NCBI GenBank assembly: GCA_017935575.1
Contig: JAGBHI010000001.1
Coordinates: forward strand, 1 to 35,430
Length of the DNA: 35,430 nucleotides
Origin: Bacteroidales bacterium
GTDB lineage: Bacteria > Bacteroidota > Bacteroidia > Bacteroidales > G3-4614
Direction: 5' to 3'
Shown: in pieces, positions 8,821 to 17,086 of the stretch
Layout: the number at the start of each line of letters is the position of its first letter
How positions within the stretch are numbered: the first letter of the stretch is position 1
Notes under the pieces: generated by a model
Databases searched by the model: none
Seen by the model: the letters and a program-made list of their open reading frames with translations, nothing else
Told to the model about the DNA's origin: nothing
Position numbers and translations under genes: made by a program

Positions 8821-10352
8821 GAATAAATAAAGCCAAATTCTTTTGATAGTTTTTTCATAGTTAAATGTTGGAGCAATATAGACCTATCTCCAACATTTAA
8901 TTGTTTTTTGTAATCAAGGCGTAATTTGTTATAAATTTCAGTATATCGCTTTTTCAATTCTTGTGCTGTAACATTCCAAGCATTACCATTTCTTGTTGCT
9001 GAATATCTATATAATTGAGTCTCTGCAACAATTGAACGAGCATCACATTTGATAGCTGTAAACATATCATCATCACTTAATGAGCGACCTATACCTAATA
9101 AACCTTTCTCTCCTATGCTTCGGGGGTGATTATGAGTTATAATATTATCTTTTATTTTCTTTGCAATTTCATCATCAAAATGAACATTGCCAAATGTACC
9201 TATAACGGAATCTAATATTTGACCATTCTTGCCGATTATAGTCATAACCTCCGAGCGTTGTCTTAATAATCTCTTACGCTCGTTCTTTAATGCTTTTTCT
9301 ATACTTGCTTTCTCCGAAAGAGTGTAGATTTCGCTGTTTAATGGTTTATCGTAATTTTCAAATAGAATACGTAAATCTTCAGGAACTCCTTTTCCTCCTT
9401 TCATTCTATAATGAGCATACCATTCGGCAAATCCCTCGTTGGCAAATTTATTTCCGTATTCGCTTATGCTTTGATGAACTCCTTTAAGTGTTGCACTTGG
9501 TCTGCCTAATACATCATCTACATAGTGCCCTAATTCATGATGTATTTGTGCTTTTGCCTGTAATCGTATATCCTCAAATTGCTCGGCAAAGGTTGTAGTA
9601 AACGGAGCAACCCCTTGTTTTTTAAATTGATTAAATTGGTATATTTGCTTCTCAAATCCTAATATTTGTTGTTTTGCATTTGATATGTACCCCTTAATCT
9701 CTTTATCAAATTTCTTGTTTTTGCCCAAGTAACCCTCATATTTAGTAATATCCTCTTTAGATTTAACTATTTTCTCTTCCAATGCTTTTATTCTTTGCTC
9801 CCAAGTTCCCGGATTGCGATAAATGGATTGTCTAAAAATACTTGCATCTATATATAATATTTTCTTTTCGGAGTTATAAAAACCTCCGATTTCTTGTTTC
9901 GGTGTAACAGCTCTTAAATCTGCTCGTTTGTGCAAATTAGATGCCACTCCAAACCTATTAAGTTCTATTCTTCTATATTTTGCTTCTTCTTCAATAGCTT
10001 CTAATGCAATGTTAGCTTCTGTTAGTGTCAAGTTTGCTCCTATCTCTATATCTTTAATACCGCACATTTTTAGTCGCTCAACTACTTCGGTCATGGATGT
10101 GGCTTCGGTAAATACATTTGTTTTGGTCAATTGAGCAACAGATTGGAACTTCAAGCCCTTGCTTATATCTCCACCTACATAGTTATCCCTAATGAAGTAC
10201 GGCATTGATTTTGCAGATTTGATGCGTTCCTCATTGTTCTTTACCCACTCATTGAATTGCTTTGGCATTTGCGTAACCTCGCCTGAGAATTTGTAACCGC
10301 TTACATCTTCCCCGGCAACGAGTTTATCTTGATACTTCAGAAACTCGTCCAT
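8805..10352 (-). CDS. 5'-truncated Mu gpF-like (MuF) phage head protein with zincin and JAMM-like C-terminal domains
   Basis: The first 515 codons with a usable ATG. The intact ancestor was probably a phage minor head protein: in the same frame just upstream (10353-10433) lies the conserved MuF ending FVGWHPFCRC. After that residue, the protein has a helical region, a coiled coil (about 185-245), a zincin motif HELGH (His272, Glu273, His276; possible third ligand Glu306 or Glu310 in NEGFAE) and a JAMM/JAB-like set (Glu368, His407-x-His409-Pro, Ser426-x-x-Asp429). Such metallopeptidase domains occur on phage MuF polyvalent proteins and toxins. No other phage head, tail or integrase gene is nearby, so this is a prophage relic. 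Whether the remaining ORF is expressed is unknown; no promoter was found on its 5' side. Confidence 0.65.
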   Translation of the reverse strand: MDEFLKYQDKLVAGEDVSGYKFSGEVTQMPKQFNEWVKNNEERIKSAKSMPYFIRDNYVGGDISKGLKFQSVAQLTKTNVFTEATSMTEVVERLKMCGIKDIEIGANLTLTEANIALEAIEEEAKYRRIELNRFGVASNLHKRADLRAVTPKQEIGGFYNSEKKILYIDASIFRQSIYRNPGTWEQRIKALEEKIVKSKEDITKYEGYLGKNKKFDKEIKGYISNAKQQILGFEKQIYQFNQFKKQGVAPFTTTFAEQFEDIRLQAKAQIHHELGHYVDDVLGRPSATLKGVHQSISEYGNKFANEGFAEWYAHYRMKGGKGVPEDLRILFENYDKPLNSEIYTLSEKASIEKALKNERKRLLRQRSEVMTIIGKNGQILDSVIGTFGNVHFDDEIAKKIKDNIITHNHPRSIGEKGLLGIGRSLSDDDMFTAIKCDARSIVAETQLYRYSATRNGNAWNVTAQELKKRYTEIYNKLRLDYKKQLNVGDRSILLQHLTMKKLSKEFGFIYSYKRI

Positions 10353-10433
10353 ATCTGCAAGTTTGGGTACTGCAAAGCATCGGCAGAACGGGTGCCAACC
10401 TACAAATTTAAAGTCCTTTGGATATTTAATTAT
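10353..10433 (-). pseudogene. Remnant 5' coding of the MuF gene without a start codon
   Basis: On the minus strand 27 sense codons lie directly upstream of the ATG at 10352, in frame and preceded by a TGA at 10434-10436. They encode KYPKDFKFVGWHP followed by FCRCFAVPKLAD. The GWHPxCRC pattern is the C-terminal signature of Mu gpF/SPP1 gp7-type head morphogenesis proteins. None of the codons is ATG, GTG or TTG, so the segment cannot be translated from its own start. It marks the breakpoint where the phage gene lost its head domain. Confidence 0.75.
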
Positions 10434-10491
10434 TCAACAAACAATGTGATAATAATTGGTGTTATTATTTTGTACTTAAATTTATATTAAT

Positions 10492-10704
10492 ATGAAAGGT
10501 TTATGTTTGCTTACTGCCTTTATTGGTGGCGCTGTTGCAGGTGCAGCAGCGGGAATGTTATTTGCTCCGGCCAAGGGTTCTGATACTCGTGCTGCTGTTT
10601 GTGATTTTATGCAACGACATGGTATTAAACTCTCAAAAGAACAAATTGAGGAGTTGAAACAATGTATTGCTCACGGTTGCAAAACCGAACAATCTCAAAG
10701 CTAA
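10492..10704 (+). CDS. YtxH domain protein
   Basis: A 70-residue protein with a glycine/alanine-rich N-terminal membrane helix (about 5-25), followed by the YtxH motif MLFAPAKGSDTR (about 21-32) and a helical tail. YtxH proteins are small envelope or stress-associated proteins of unclear biochemical role. It is the first of three closely packed genes (a holin-X-like protein and a 75-residue protein follow), a grouping I know from many Bacteroidota. A weak -7-like TTATTTTG lies at 10465-10472. The operon probably belongs to the host chromosome, not to the adjacent phage relic. Confidence 0.8.
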   Translation: MKGLCLLTAFIGGAVAGAAAGMLFAPAKGSDTRAAVCDFMQRHGIKLSKEQIEELKQCIAHGCKTEQSQS

Positions 10705-10708
10705 TGTT

Positions 10709-11038
10709 ATGAATAACATTACAGGAGAATTTATGACGGAGGTTAAAGAGTACCTCCGTCTTCGTAAAGAACATTTAGAGATAGTTGCAACAATAAAAGT
10801 TACTAAAGTAATAACTCAAGCAATATTGTTAATTACGGGTATTGTTGCATTAATGAGTATGGCTACATTTTTTATTATCTCTGCAGTACTATTAATTAAA
10901 CCATATGTAGGGGAGATATTAGCATTCTTTTTTGGTGGAATTTTATATATCTGTTTTTGGTTTATTGTTTATCTGCTACGTAATGTCATTATAATAAATC
11001 CGATTGCCAAGTTTGTAAATTCAATAATAAGAGTATGA
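10709..11038 (+). CDS. Phage holin family (holin-X/DUF1469-like) membrane protein
   Basis: A 109-residue protein with an N-terminal amphipathic helix (VKEYLRLRKEHLE) and two strong membrane segments (about residues 33-60 and 66-92). The arrangement fits the holin superfamily III/Holin-X family. These are common on chromosomes beside ytxH genes and need not take part in phage lysis. The frame is open to 10667, which would overlap ytxH by 38 bases. The ATG at 10709, four bases after the ytxH stop, is more likely, and one at 10733, preceded by AGGAG, is also possible. The last codons overlap the next start as ATGA. Confidence 0.75.
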   Translation: MNNITGEFMTEVKEYLRLRKEHLEIVATIKVTKVITQAILLITGIVALMSMATFFIISAVLLIKPYVGEILAFFFGGILYICFWFIVYLLRNVIIINPIAKFVNSIIRV

Positions 11039-11262
11039 ATTATATAAAAATACTTGAAGAACAAGAGAAATTACTCTTTAATGAAATAAAAGAGCATAAG
11101 ATTAAAATGATGAATAAAATAAAGAATATCTGTCCGCAAAATATTAAAGATCCAATAGGGAAGTTCTCCGAAAAAGTATCATACATTTTTTTATTTACAG
11201 AAGGTATAAGATATGGGTCTGCTCTATTTAATACAATTAAGAATATTATCTCTAAAAATTGA
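11035..11262 (+). CDS. Small hypothetical protein of the YtxH/holin-X operon (75 aa)
   Basis: A basic, helical 75-residue protein. The first 30 residues (ILEEQEKLLFNEIKEHKIK) look coiled-coil forming, and the C-terminal half (about 45-70) is more hydrophobic but not a clear membrane helix. The ATG overlaps the TGA of the holin-X gene (ATGA at 11035-11038), which argues for coupled translation and a role in the same envelope function. The family was not recognised. I see no terminator after it. Confidence 0.6.
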   Translation: MNYIKILEEQEKLLFNEIKEHKIKMMNKIKNICPQNIKDPIGKFSEKVSYIFLFTEGIRYGSALFNTIKNIISKN

Positions 11263-11336
11263 TATCTATATTTATTAATATTGATTGTATTCATCTAAAT
11301 TATCTTTAATTAGTATAAGGTATCGTTCGTTTTTAC

Positions 11337-11344
11337 TAATTTTG
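11337..11344 (+). promoter_or_regulatory. Promoter of the TPR-prmA unit, -7 TAATTTTG
   Basis: An exact TAnnTTTG match 35 bases before the TPR gene start. No well-placed -33 TTTG was found. Confidence 0.5.
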
Positions 11345-11379
11345 CAGGCGAATTATTTGCTAAATCAAAGATATTTTAA

Positions 11380-12126
11380 ATGAAAAAATATATTTATCTA
11401 TTTGTATTCACTCTATTTTGTTTTATCATTTCATCTGTTAATGCTCAAACACTAAATTATAAAGAATACACATATAAGCTATTTGTTAGTGGCAATGTTA
11501 GTAAATGGAGTGCTTATATAAGTAAATTTGAAAAAGATCCTGCAAAGAAAGATGATATTTCTCAAATAGAGTTGCTTGGCTATTACTATGGTTATATAGG
11601 ACACCTAATTGATATAAAAGATGAAGATAGGGCTGAAACTTATATAAAGAACGCATTGCCACTTGTTGAGAAATTAATAGAAAAATACCCTAACAATGCG
11701 TTATTGAAGGGATACAATGCAAATATCATTGGTTTCAGGATAGCATTATCGCCTTTAAGAGCAACCACTCTTGCCCGAGGAATGATGAAGAATGCAAAGG
11801 CGTCAATTTCTCTTGCTCCCAATGACCCAACCGTAAATATTTTATCAGCAAATATATTCTACTATATGCCTGACTTCTTAGGAGGCAATACTAAACAGGC
11901 ATTAACTCAATATAAAAAAGCATTATCAGAATTTGAAAAAAACGATAATCTTAGAGATAGCAATTGGATGTATCTCCAACTTATGGTAACAACCGCAATG
12001 GTTGAAGAAAAGTTGGATAATTATAATAATGCAAAGATTTTGTACGAAAAGATATTAGAATTATACCCCAATTATCCACATGTTAGAGATTATCGTTATC
12101 CTAACCTTTTAAAAAAGATGAAGTAA
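11380..12126 (+). CDS. Exported TPR-like protein
   Basis: A 248-residue protein with a signal peptide, likely cleaved after Ala22 (VNA-Q), so it is periplasmic. The mature part is helical, with tetratricopeptide-like repeats: AETYIKNALPLVEKLIEKYPNN split around residues 85-108, ISLAPNDPTVNIL around 143-155, and ILYEKILELYPNYP near the C-terminus. Such proteins act as scaffolds; no catalytic motif is seen. The stop is one base before the prmA start, so the two genes form one operon, although no functional link to ribosomal protein methylation is apparent. Confidence 0.75.
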   Translation: MKKYIYLFVFTLFCFIISSVNAQTLNYKEYTYKLFVSGNVSKWSAYISKFEKDPAKKDDISQIELLGYYYGYIGHLIDIKDEDRAETYIKNALPLVEKLIEKYPNNALLKGYNANIIGFRIALSPLRATTLARGMMKNAKASISLAPNDPTVNILSANIFYYMPDFLGGNTKQALTQYKKALSEFEKNDNLRDSNWMYLQLMVTTAMVEEKLDNYNNAKILYEKILELYPNYPHVRDYRYPNLLKKMK

Positions 12127-12127
12127 A

Positions 12128-12976
12128 ATGACAGGTTTATATATTGAAACAACCCTTACAATTATCCCTTATATTGAAGATGCTGCCGATATTATGGCAG
12201 CTCTACTTGCCGATGCCGGTTACGAGACATTCATACCTACCGAGAACGGGACAAAATGCTACATTCTCAAAGAGAACTATGAGAGTTCAATAGTTGATGA
12301 GGCTATAAGTCAAAATCCATTTGAATGTACAATAATATATAATAGTATTGAGGTAGAAGATGAGGATTGGAATAAAAGATGGGTAGAGGAGAGCTTTACT
12401 CCTATTTCAATTGATAACGATTGCGTTATACACTCACCAAAACACCAGATTGAGGAGAATATAAAATATGATATTCTTATAAACCCAATAATGGCATTTG
12501 GTAGCGGACACCATCAAACAACAGCAATGATGGTCAAATGGATTTTAAATGATAAGAATATTAATGGTAAAAGTGTTTTAGATATGGGCTGTGGTACTGC
12601 TATTCTTGCTATTGTCGCAAAAAAATGTGGTGCCGGTAATGTTTGTGCTATTGATATTGATGAGCGCGCATATAACAATGCAAAAGAGAATATAGCCCTA
12701 AATGGTTGTTCTGATATCGAAGTAAGATTAGGTGGAGCAGAGGCGATAGGTGATAGTAAATTTGATATAATATTAGCTAATATAAACAAGAATATATTAC
12801 TATCTGATATGAGTATATATTCGTCAGCGCTAAAGCCGGGAGGTTCAATTTATGTTAGTGGATTTTTTGTTTCAGATATTGAAGATCTCTCAAAATGTGC
12901 TTCACAATATGGTTTAACAAAGGTTGCAGAAGTTTCTGACGAGGAATGGGCTTCAGTGAAGTTTTCAAAAATATAA
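12128..12976 (+). CDS. prmA: Ribosomal protein L11 methyltransferase PrmA
   Basis: Uses S-adenosylmethionine to trimethylate amino groups of ribosomal protein L11 in the cytoplasm. At 282 residues it is the expected size. The N-terminal substrate-recognition domain (1-60) is followed by the conserved AFGSGHHQTT (123-132), SAM motif I LDMGCGTAIL (151-160), the acidic ribose contact in AIDIDE (174-179) and the catalytic-loop LANIN (216-220). It starts one base after the TPR gene. A bidirectional terminator (13006-13041) follows and separates it from the convergent rpoD. Confidence 0.93.
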   Translation: MTGLYIETTLTIIPYIEDAADIMAALLADAGYETFIPTENGTKCYILKENYESSIVDEAISQNPFECTIIYNSIEVEDEDWNKRWVEESFTPISIDNDCVIHSPKHQIEENIKYDILINPIMAFGSGHHQTTAMMVKWILNDKNINGKSVLDMGCGTAILAIVAKKCGAGNVCAIDIDERAYNNAKENIALNGCSDIEVRLGGAEAIGDSKFDIILANINKNILLSDMSIYSSALKPGGSIYVSGFFVSDIEDLSKCASQYGLTKVAEVSDEEWASVKFSKI

Positions 12977-13005
12977 ATTCAAATAAATATATAATTATAT
13001 AAATG

Positions 13006-13041
13006 AAAATGGGACTTGTAGTATCTACAAATCCCATTTTT
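13006..13041. terminator. Bidirectional terminator between prmA and rpoD
   Basis: A 16-bp imperfect stem (13006-13021 with 13025-13040, one mismatch) has a TAT loop, an A-rich 5' flank and a T run at the 3' side. It can therefore serve both converging genes. Confidence 0.75.
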
Positions 13042-13059
13042 ATTAATTCCAACAAAAAT

Positions 13060-13920
13060 TTAACCGAGATAGGTTTTTAATTGTTTACTTCTTGAATTTT
13101 GTCTTAGTCGGCGAATTGCTTTCTCCTTAATCTGACGTACACGCTCACGAGTTAAGCCAAATTTATCTCCAATCTCCTCAAGAGTCATCTCTTGGCAACC
13201 AATACCAAAGAACATCTTCACAATTTCGCTTTCACGAGGAGTAAGTGTTCCTAATGCTCTGTCAATCTCCTTTGATAAAGACTCATTAATTAGAGGACGG
13301 TCAGCATTTGGAGAATCATCATTTACAAGAACGTCAAGCAAACTATTATCTTCTCCTTCAACAAAAGGAGCATCAACAGAAATATGACGTCCTGAGACCT
13401 TCATTGTATCAGCAACCTTATCAACAGGCATATCAAGCTGTTCAGCTAACTCTTCAACAGATGGACGTCGCTCATTTGCTTGTTCAAAACTTGAAAATGC
13501 TTTGCTGATTTTGTTTAGCGAACCAACTTGGTTTAGAGGCAAACGAACAATTCTTGATTGTTCAGCTAATGCTTGTAGAATAGATTGGCGAATCCACCAA
13601 ACCGCATAAGAAATAAACTTAAATCCACGTGTTTCGTCAAATTTCTCTGCTGCTTTTATCAAGCCGAGATTACCCTCGTTAATGAGGTCGGGTAGGGAGA
13701 GCCCCTGGTTTTGGTATTGTTTAGCAACAGAAACCACAAATCTTAAGTTTGCTCTTGTTAATTTGTCAAGTGCAACTCTGTCGCCTTTTCTAATTCTACC
13801 AGCCAATTCAACTTCTTCCTCTACTGTAATAAGTTCTTCTCGTCCAATTTCTTGCAGATACTTATCGAGCGAAGCACTCTCACGATTAGTAATAGATTTA
13901 GTAATCTTTAGTTGTCTCAT
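13060..13920 (-). CDS. rpoD: Housekeeping RNA polymerase sigma factor RpoD/SigA
   Basis: Primary sigma factor that directs RNA polymerase to the TAnnTTTG promoters seen throughout this window. At 286 residues it is the short Bacteroidota type without region 1.1 or a non-conserved insert. Visible parts are region 1.2 (about 15-45), region 2 with the core-binding and melting stretch [12 protein letters not shown] and [12 protein letters not shown] (about 84-115), region 3 (about 130-205) and the region 4 helix-turn-helix (247-273, [20 protein letters not shown]). It is monocistronic, with an exact TATATTTG upstream at 13945-13952 and a shared terminator downstream. Confidence 0.95.
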   Translation of the reverse strand: MRQLKITKSITNRESASLDKYLQEIGREELITVEEEVELAGRIRKGDRVALDKLTRANLRFVVSVAKQYQNQGLSLPDLINEGNLGLIKAAEKFDETRGFKFISYAVWWIRQSILQALAEQSRIVRLPLNQVGSLNKISKAFSSFEQANERRPSVEELAEQLDMPVDKVADTMKVSGRHISVDAPFVEGEDNSLLDVLVNDDSPNADRPLINESLSKEIDRALGTLTPRESEIVKMFFGIGCQEMTLEEIGDKFGLTRERVRQIKEKAIRRLRQNSRSKQLKTYLG

Positions 13921-13944
13921 TTCAACAATTTGAATTTAAGTTTG

Positions 13945-13952
13945 CAAATATA
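13945..13952 (-). promoter_or_regulatory. rpoD promoter, -7 TATATTTG
   Basis: An exact TAnnTTTG on the minus strand, 25 bases before the rpoD start. No -33 TTTG at the usual distance. Confidence 0.55.
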
Positions 13953-14198
13953 CCTAAATTATTTTAGATAAAAAATAGTTAATAAAAATAATACTCTATT
14001 TCTTGAAACATTTATTAAATAAACGTACTAATAGAGTAAATATTATGCCAATTTGACATTTCTCATACTAAAACATTATCTACCTTGAAAAGTTTTATCA
14101 AATATGTTAAATCATCATATAATCAGGCTTTTATATATTAATGTTTTAAGAATTTGTTTAAATGTATTACTGAATGAGAAATAATATTCTAAAATGTA
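13953..14198. other. AT-rich gap between rpoD and comEC
   Basis: About 245 bases without a credible gene. It holds two short inverted repeats, actctatt/aatagagt (13993-14000 with 14030-14037) and atttctcat/atgagaaat (14058-14066 with 14174-14182). Neither is GC-rich or followed by T runs in a terminator-like way. No clear terminator for comEC was found. Confidence 0.4.
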
Positions 14199-16286
14199 TT
14201 ATTCAAAGATAATATATGCGCCTTTTTCCTTTATATCATAAAAAGGAATATTTAAAGCATTACACTCTTTAATTATTGATTGACGTTTAAAATGATTAAT
14301 ATTTGATGCAATTATAACCTTTTCAAAAACAAAAATATTATTTAGATCGGCTATACTACCTTTAAATCCGGCACATACAATAGCCTTATTTATAAATAAT
14401 CTTTTACCCGAATCAATATGTTTGCTTTCAAAATAATCTGAATTTAAAATCAGATATTTCTCTCCCTTATAACCAATATAGGGTAGAGTGATATATAATC
14501 CTTTATCTAATATATTATCATTAATATATTTTGCATCAGGCAAAGCCTCTTTAATCCAAAAGTTATTAGCTATTTTATCAATCTTTTTTTCAACTCCACA
14601 TGTATCAATAGTTAGAATATAGTTATAATCTTTATCAATAAAATTTATTGCAGTTATTCTGTTATCATCATAAATAATCCCTTTATAATTCTCTTTACTT
14701 AGATTAGCATAAATACGAAAACAAACAAATAGTAATATAATTATCAATAATGAGATTAAAATTTCGCTTCTTTTACTACGCAAAGCCCAACAGCCCATAT
14801 ATATAACAACAAAACATAAAATTATATCATAGCTATCTATATATAAACTTAGAGAAGAGTAGGGAAGTGATGAAACAAAATCCGATATATAATTTACAAA
14901 TTTAAGGGCATAATCAGCTGATATACATACCCAAGAGAGAGGTAATGCAATAGCAAAAATTGATAAAATAATGATATATGGCAATAGTGGTATTATTATA
15001 AAATTTGTAAATACGCCCAACAGAGGGAGTTGATGAAAATAGTATATAGTCAATGGCAATGTACCCACTTGAGCTGCTATGGTAACAGAACATATAGAGG
15101 ATATATATGAAGAGACTCTATTTGAATGAGGTAATATTTCAAATATTATAGGATATAGATAGAATATTGAAAATACAGCCGTGAAACTTAATTGAAAACC
15201 AACATCATAAATATAGTTTGGATTATAAATAAGCATAAACAAAGCTGCAACAAAAAGTGAATTAATGGTTGTACCTTTACGATTAAATACTTCTCCCATT
15301 AAAACAAATGATGCCATAATAGCAGCTCTAACTCCTGACGGAGGAAAACCAATAACAAATATATAAGCCCACAATATTAAAATAGTAATAAGAGGTCTTA
15401 CACAAGATATTTTAGTGTAATTAAATGGGAACAGAAAGAGATATATTATAAAAACTATTATCCCTACATGTAGACCACTTACAGCAAGGATATGAGAAAG
15501 ACCTGAAGCCGAAAACGATGCGCGAGTATTATCTTCAACAGCAGAACTTTCGCCAAGCAACATGGCTTTAATCAAACTCTTAGAGTTGTCTGATAATGGT
15601 ATTATATCAACTCTTTTAATTAATATCTTCTTAACGTTTTCAGCCTTATTAATTACCCCTGACGGTTCAATATAGTCAATCTTTTTCCAATTGTTAGCAG
15701 TAACGTATTGAGAGTATATATACCCATCTCTGTTTAGTTTTAGAGCATAATTGAACGATTCGGGATTTTTTGAAAATTTAATTGGTTGTAGCCGTTGTTC
15801 AAAGATGATTACATCTCCTTTTGATAAAGATACAGAGGACGAATCCGGCTCAATATACAATATAGAATTTATATATGTTTCATCTGTGGTATTAGCACTA
15901 TTTTCAAATTCAATAATACGTGTTTTACACTCAATAGAACGCTCTTTCTTAACTACATCATCTGTAATAAGAGCAATGGCATAGCCTCTATTTATAGGTA
16001 AGTAAGTATTGTAACGTTGATTAACATAGGTAGCATCAATTATACCCAAAGCAATAAACAACGAGAATATAGCATATCCAAAAAAGTTTCGCCTAACAAA
16101 TTTTGTACGTGGCAAAACAGCCTTATAATAGTATATAAATGATATTGCAGAGACGACAATAAAAGGCAGAGATAAATAATACCCGCCACCAAATACCATT
16201 TGTAAAAAAATACCAAATACAAACGATAGTAAATATTTAAGAAAAGGGGCTTCAGAAACTCTCAGAAACCCCTCATTACTATTCAT
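14199..16286 (-). CDS. ComEC/Rec2 family DNA-uptake channel protein
   Basis: A 695-residue polytopic inner-membrane protein proposed to pass single-stranded DNA across the membrane during transformation. Two hydrophobic segments precede a DUF4131/OB-like soluble domain (about 95-205), followed by the Competence domain with the signature HILAVSGLHVG (265-275) and FPPSGVRAAIM (314-324) and many membrane helices to about residue 530. The C-terminal 160 residues resemble the ComEC lactamase-like domain, but I find no HxHxDH metal motif, so it is probably inactive as a nuclease. It starts 15 bases after rpe and is in its operon. No other competence gene is in the window. Confidence 0.88.
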   Translation of the reverse strand: MNSNEGFLRVSEAPFLKYLLSFVFGIFLQMVFGGGYYLSLPFIVVSAISFIYYYKAVLPRTKFVRRNFFGYAIFSLFIALGIIDATYVNQRYNTYLPINRGYAIALITDDVVKKERSIECKTRIIEFENSANTTDETYINSILYIEPDSSSVSLSKGDVIIFEQRLQPIKFSKNPESFNYALKLNRDGYIYSQYVTANNWKKIDYIEPSGVINKAENVKKILIKRVDIIPLSDNSKSLIKAMLLGESSAVEDNTRASFSASGLSHILAVSGLHVGIIVFIIYLFLFPFNYTKISCVRPLITILILWAYIFVIGFPPSGVRAAIMASFVLMGEVFNRKGTTINSLFVAALFMLIYNPNYIYDVGFQLSFTAVFSIFYLYPIIFEILPHSNRVSSYISSICSVTIAAQVGTLPLTIYYFHQLPLLGVFTNFIIIPLLPYIIILSIFAIALPLSWVCISADYALKFVNYISDFVSSLPYSSLSLYIDSYDIILCFVVIYMGCWALRSKRSEILISLLIIILLFVCFRIYANLSKENYKGIIYDDNRITAINFIDKDYNYILTIDTCGVEKKIDKIANNFWIKEALPDAKYINDNILDKGLYITLPYIGYKGEKYLILNSDYFESKHIDSGKRLFINKAIVCAGFKGSIADLNNIFVFEKVIIASNINHFKRQSIIKECNALNIPFYDIKEKGAYIIFE

Positions 16287-16301
16287 ATTTTTATGACTTT
16301 A

Positions 16302-16949
16302 TTATAATTGAGATAAAGCTGCAATAGTTTCAATAGGATTTTCAGATTTAAAGACAAAGTTTCCTGCAACAAGAGCATCTGCACCTGCATCAACAACAAG
16401 TTTTCCTGTCTCTAAATTAATACCGCCATCAACTTCAATAAGAGCATTAGAGCCTCTTTTTATTATAAGTTCTTTTAATTCCGCTACTTTATTAACTGTA
16501 TTTGGGATAAATTTTTGTCCGCCAAATCCGGGATTAACCGACATTAGCAATACCATATCCAAATCAGTAATTATATCTTGCAATAAAGCCACTGGTGTGT
16601 GAGGATTAAGAGTTACAGCAGCTTTCATTCCTGCCTCTTTAATTTGCTGAATTGAGCGGTGTAAGTGAGTTGAAACCTCATAATGGATATTCATAATATT
16701 TCCGTTAATTCCCTTAACCTCCTTAACAAATTTCATTGGGTCAACAATCATCAAATGCACATCAAGAGGTTTTGTTGATAGTTTTTTTACATACTCCAAT
16801 ACCGGGAAACCAAAAGAGATATTAGGAACAAAAACTCCGTCCATAACATCAATATGAAGCCAATCGGCATCACTTTTATTAACCATATCAATTGAGGCTG
16901 CAAGATTTCCAAAATCAGCCGATAACAACGAAGGAGCAACTATTGCCAT
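16302..16949 (-). CDS. rpe: Ribulose-phosphate 3-epimerase Rpe
   Basis: Interconverts ribulose 5-phosphate and xylulose 5-phosphate in the pentose phosphate pathway. It is 215 residues, the usual size. TIM-barrel signatures are all present: APSLLSADF (5-13), HIDVMDG with metal ligands His32 and Asp34, DVHLMI with His65, the phosphate loop VNPGFGGQ (138-145), EVDGGI with Asp173, and AGNFVF near the end. It is first in a unit with comEC. A -7 element TACCTTTG lies on the minus strand at 17026-17033, inside an inverted repeat. Confidence 0.96.
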   Translation of the reverse strand: MAIVAPSLLSADFGNLAASIDMVNKSDADWLHIDVMDGVFVPNISFGFPVLEYVKKLSTKPLDVHLMIVDPMKFVKEVKGINGNIMNIHYEVSTHLHRSIQQIKEAGMKAAVTLNPHTPVALLQDIITDLDMVLLMSVNPGFGGQKFIPNTVNKVAELKELIIKRGSNALIEVDGGINLETGKLVVDAGADALVAGNFVFKSENPIETIAALSQL

Positions 16950-17002
16950 AACTTATACTAAAATATAATTTAAATAATTTTATTGTAAAAAGAGACAAAA
17001 AA

Positions 17003-17033
17003 TACCTTTGTCTGATTACTTTCAACAAAGGTA
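17003..17033 (-). promoter_or_regulatory. rpe promoter -7 TACCTTTG (17026-17033) within an inverted repeat
   Basis: The minus strand has TACCTTTG at 17026-17033. The plus strand carries the same octamer at 17003-17010, making nine-base inverted arms about 13 bases apart. The second copy falls around and after the predicted transcription start, where a repressor or a hairpin in the message could act. Confidence 0.45.
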
Positions 17034-17086
17034 ATAAAATAAGTTTGAAAACTGATGTAAAAATCCCAAATTATATAAAGGATTAA

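Noticed and set aside
10667..10708. Upstream extension of the holin-X gene
   Set aside because: It would overlap the end of ytxH by 38 bases; the ATG at 10709 is four bases after the ytxH stop.
13993..14182. Short inverted repeats between comEC and rpoD
   Set aside because: 8-9 bp A/T-rich arms with long loops are expected by chance in such AT-rich sequence.
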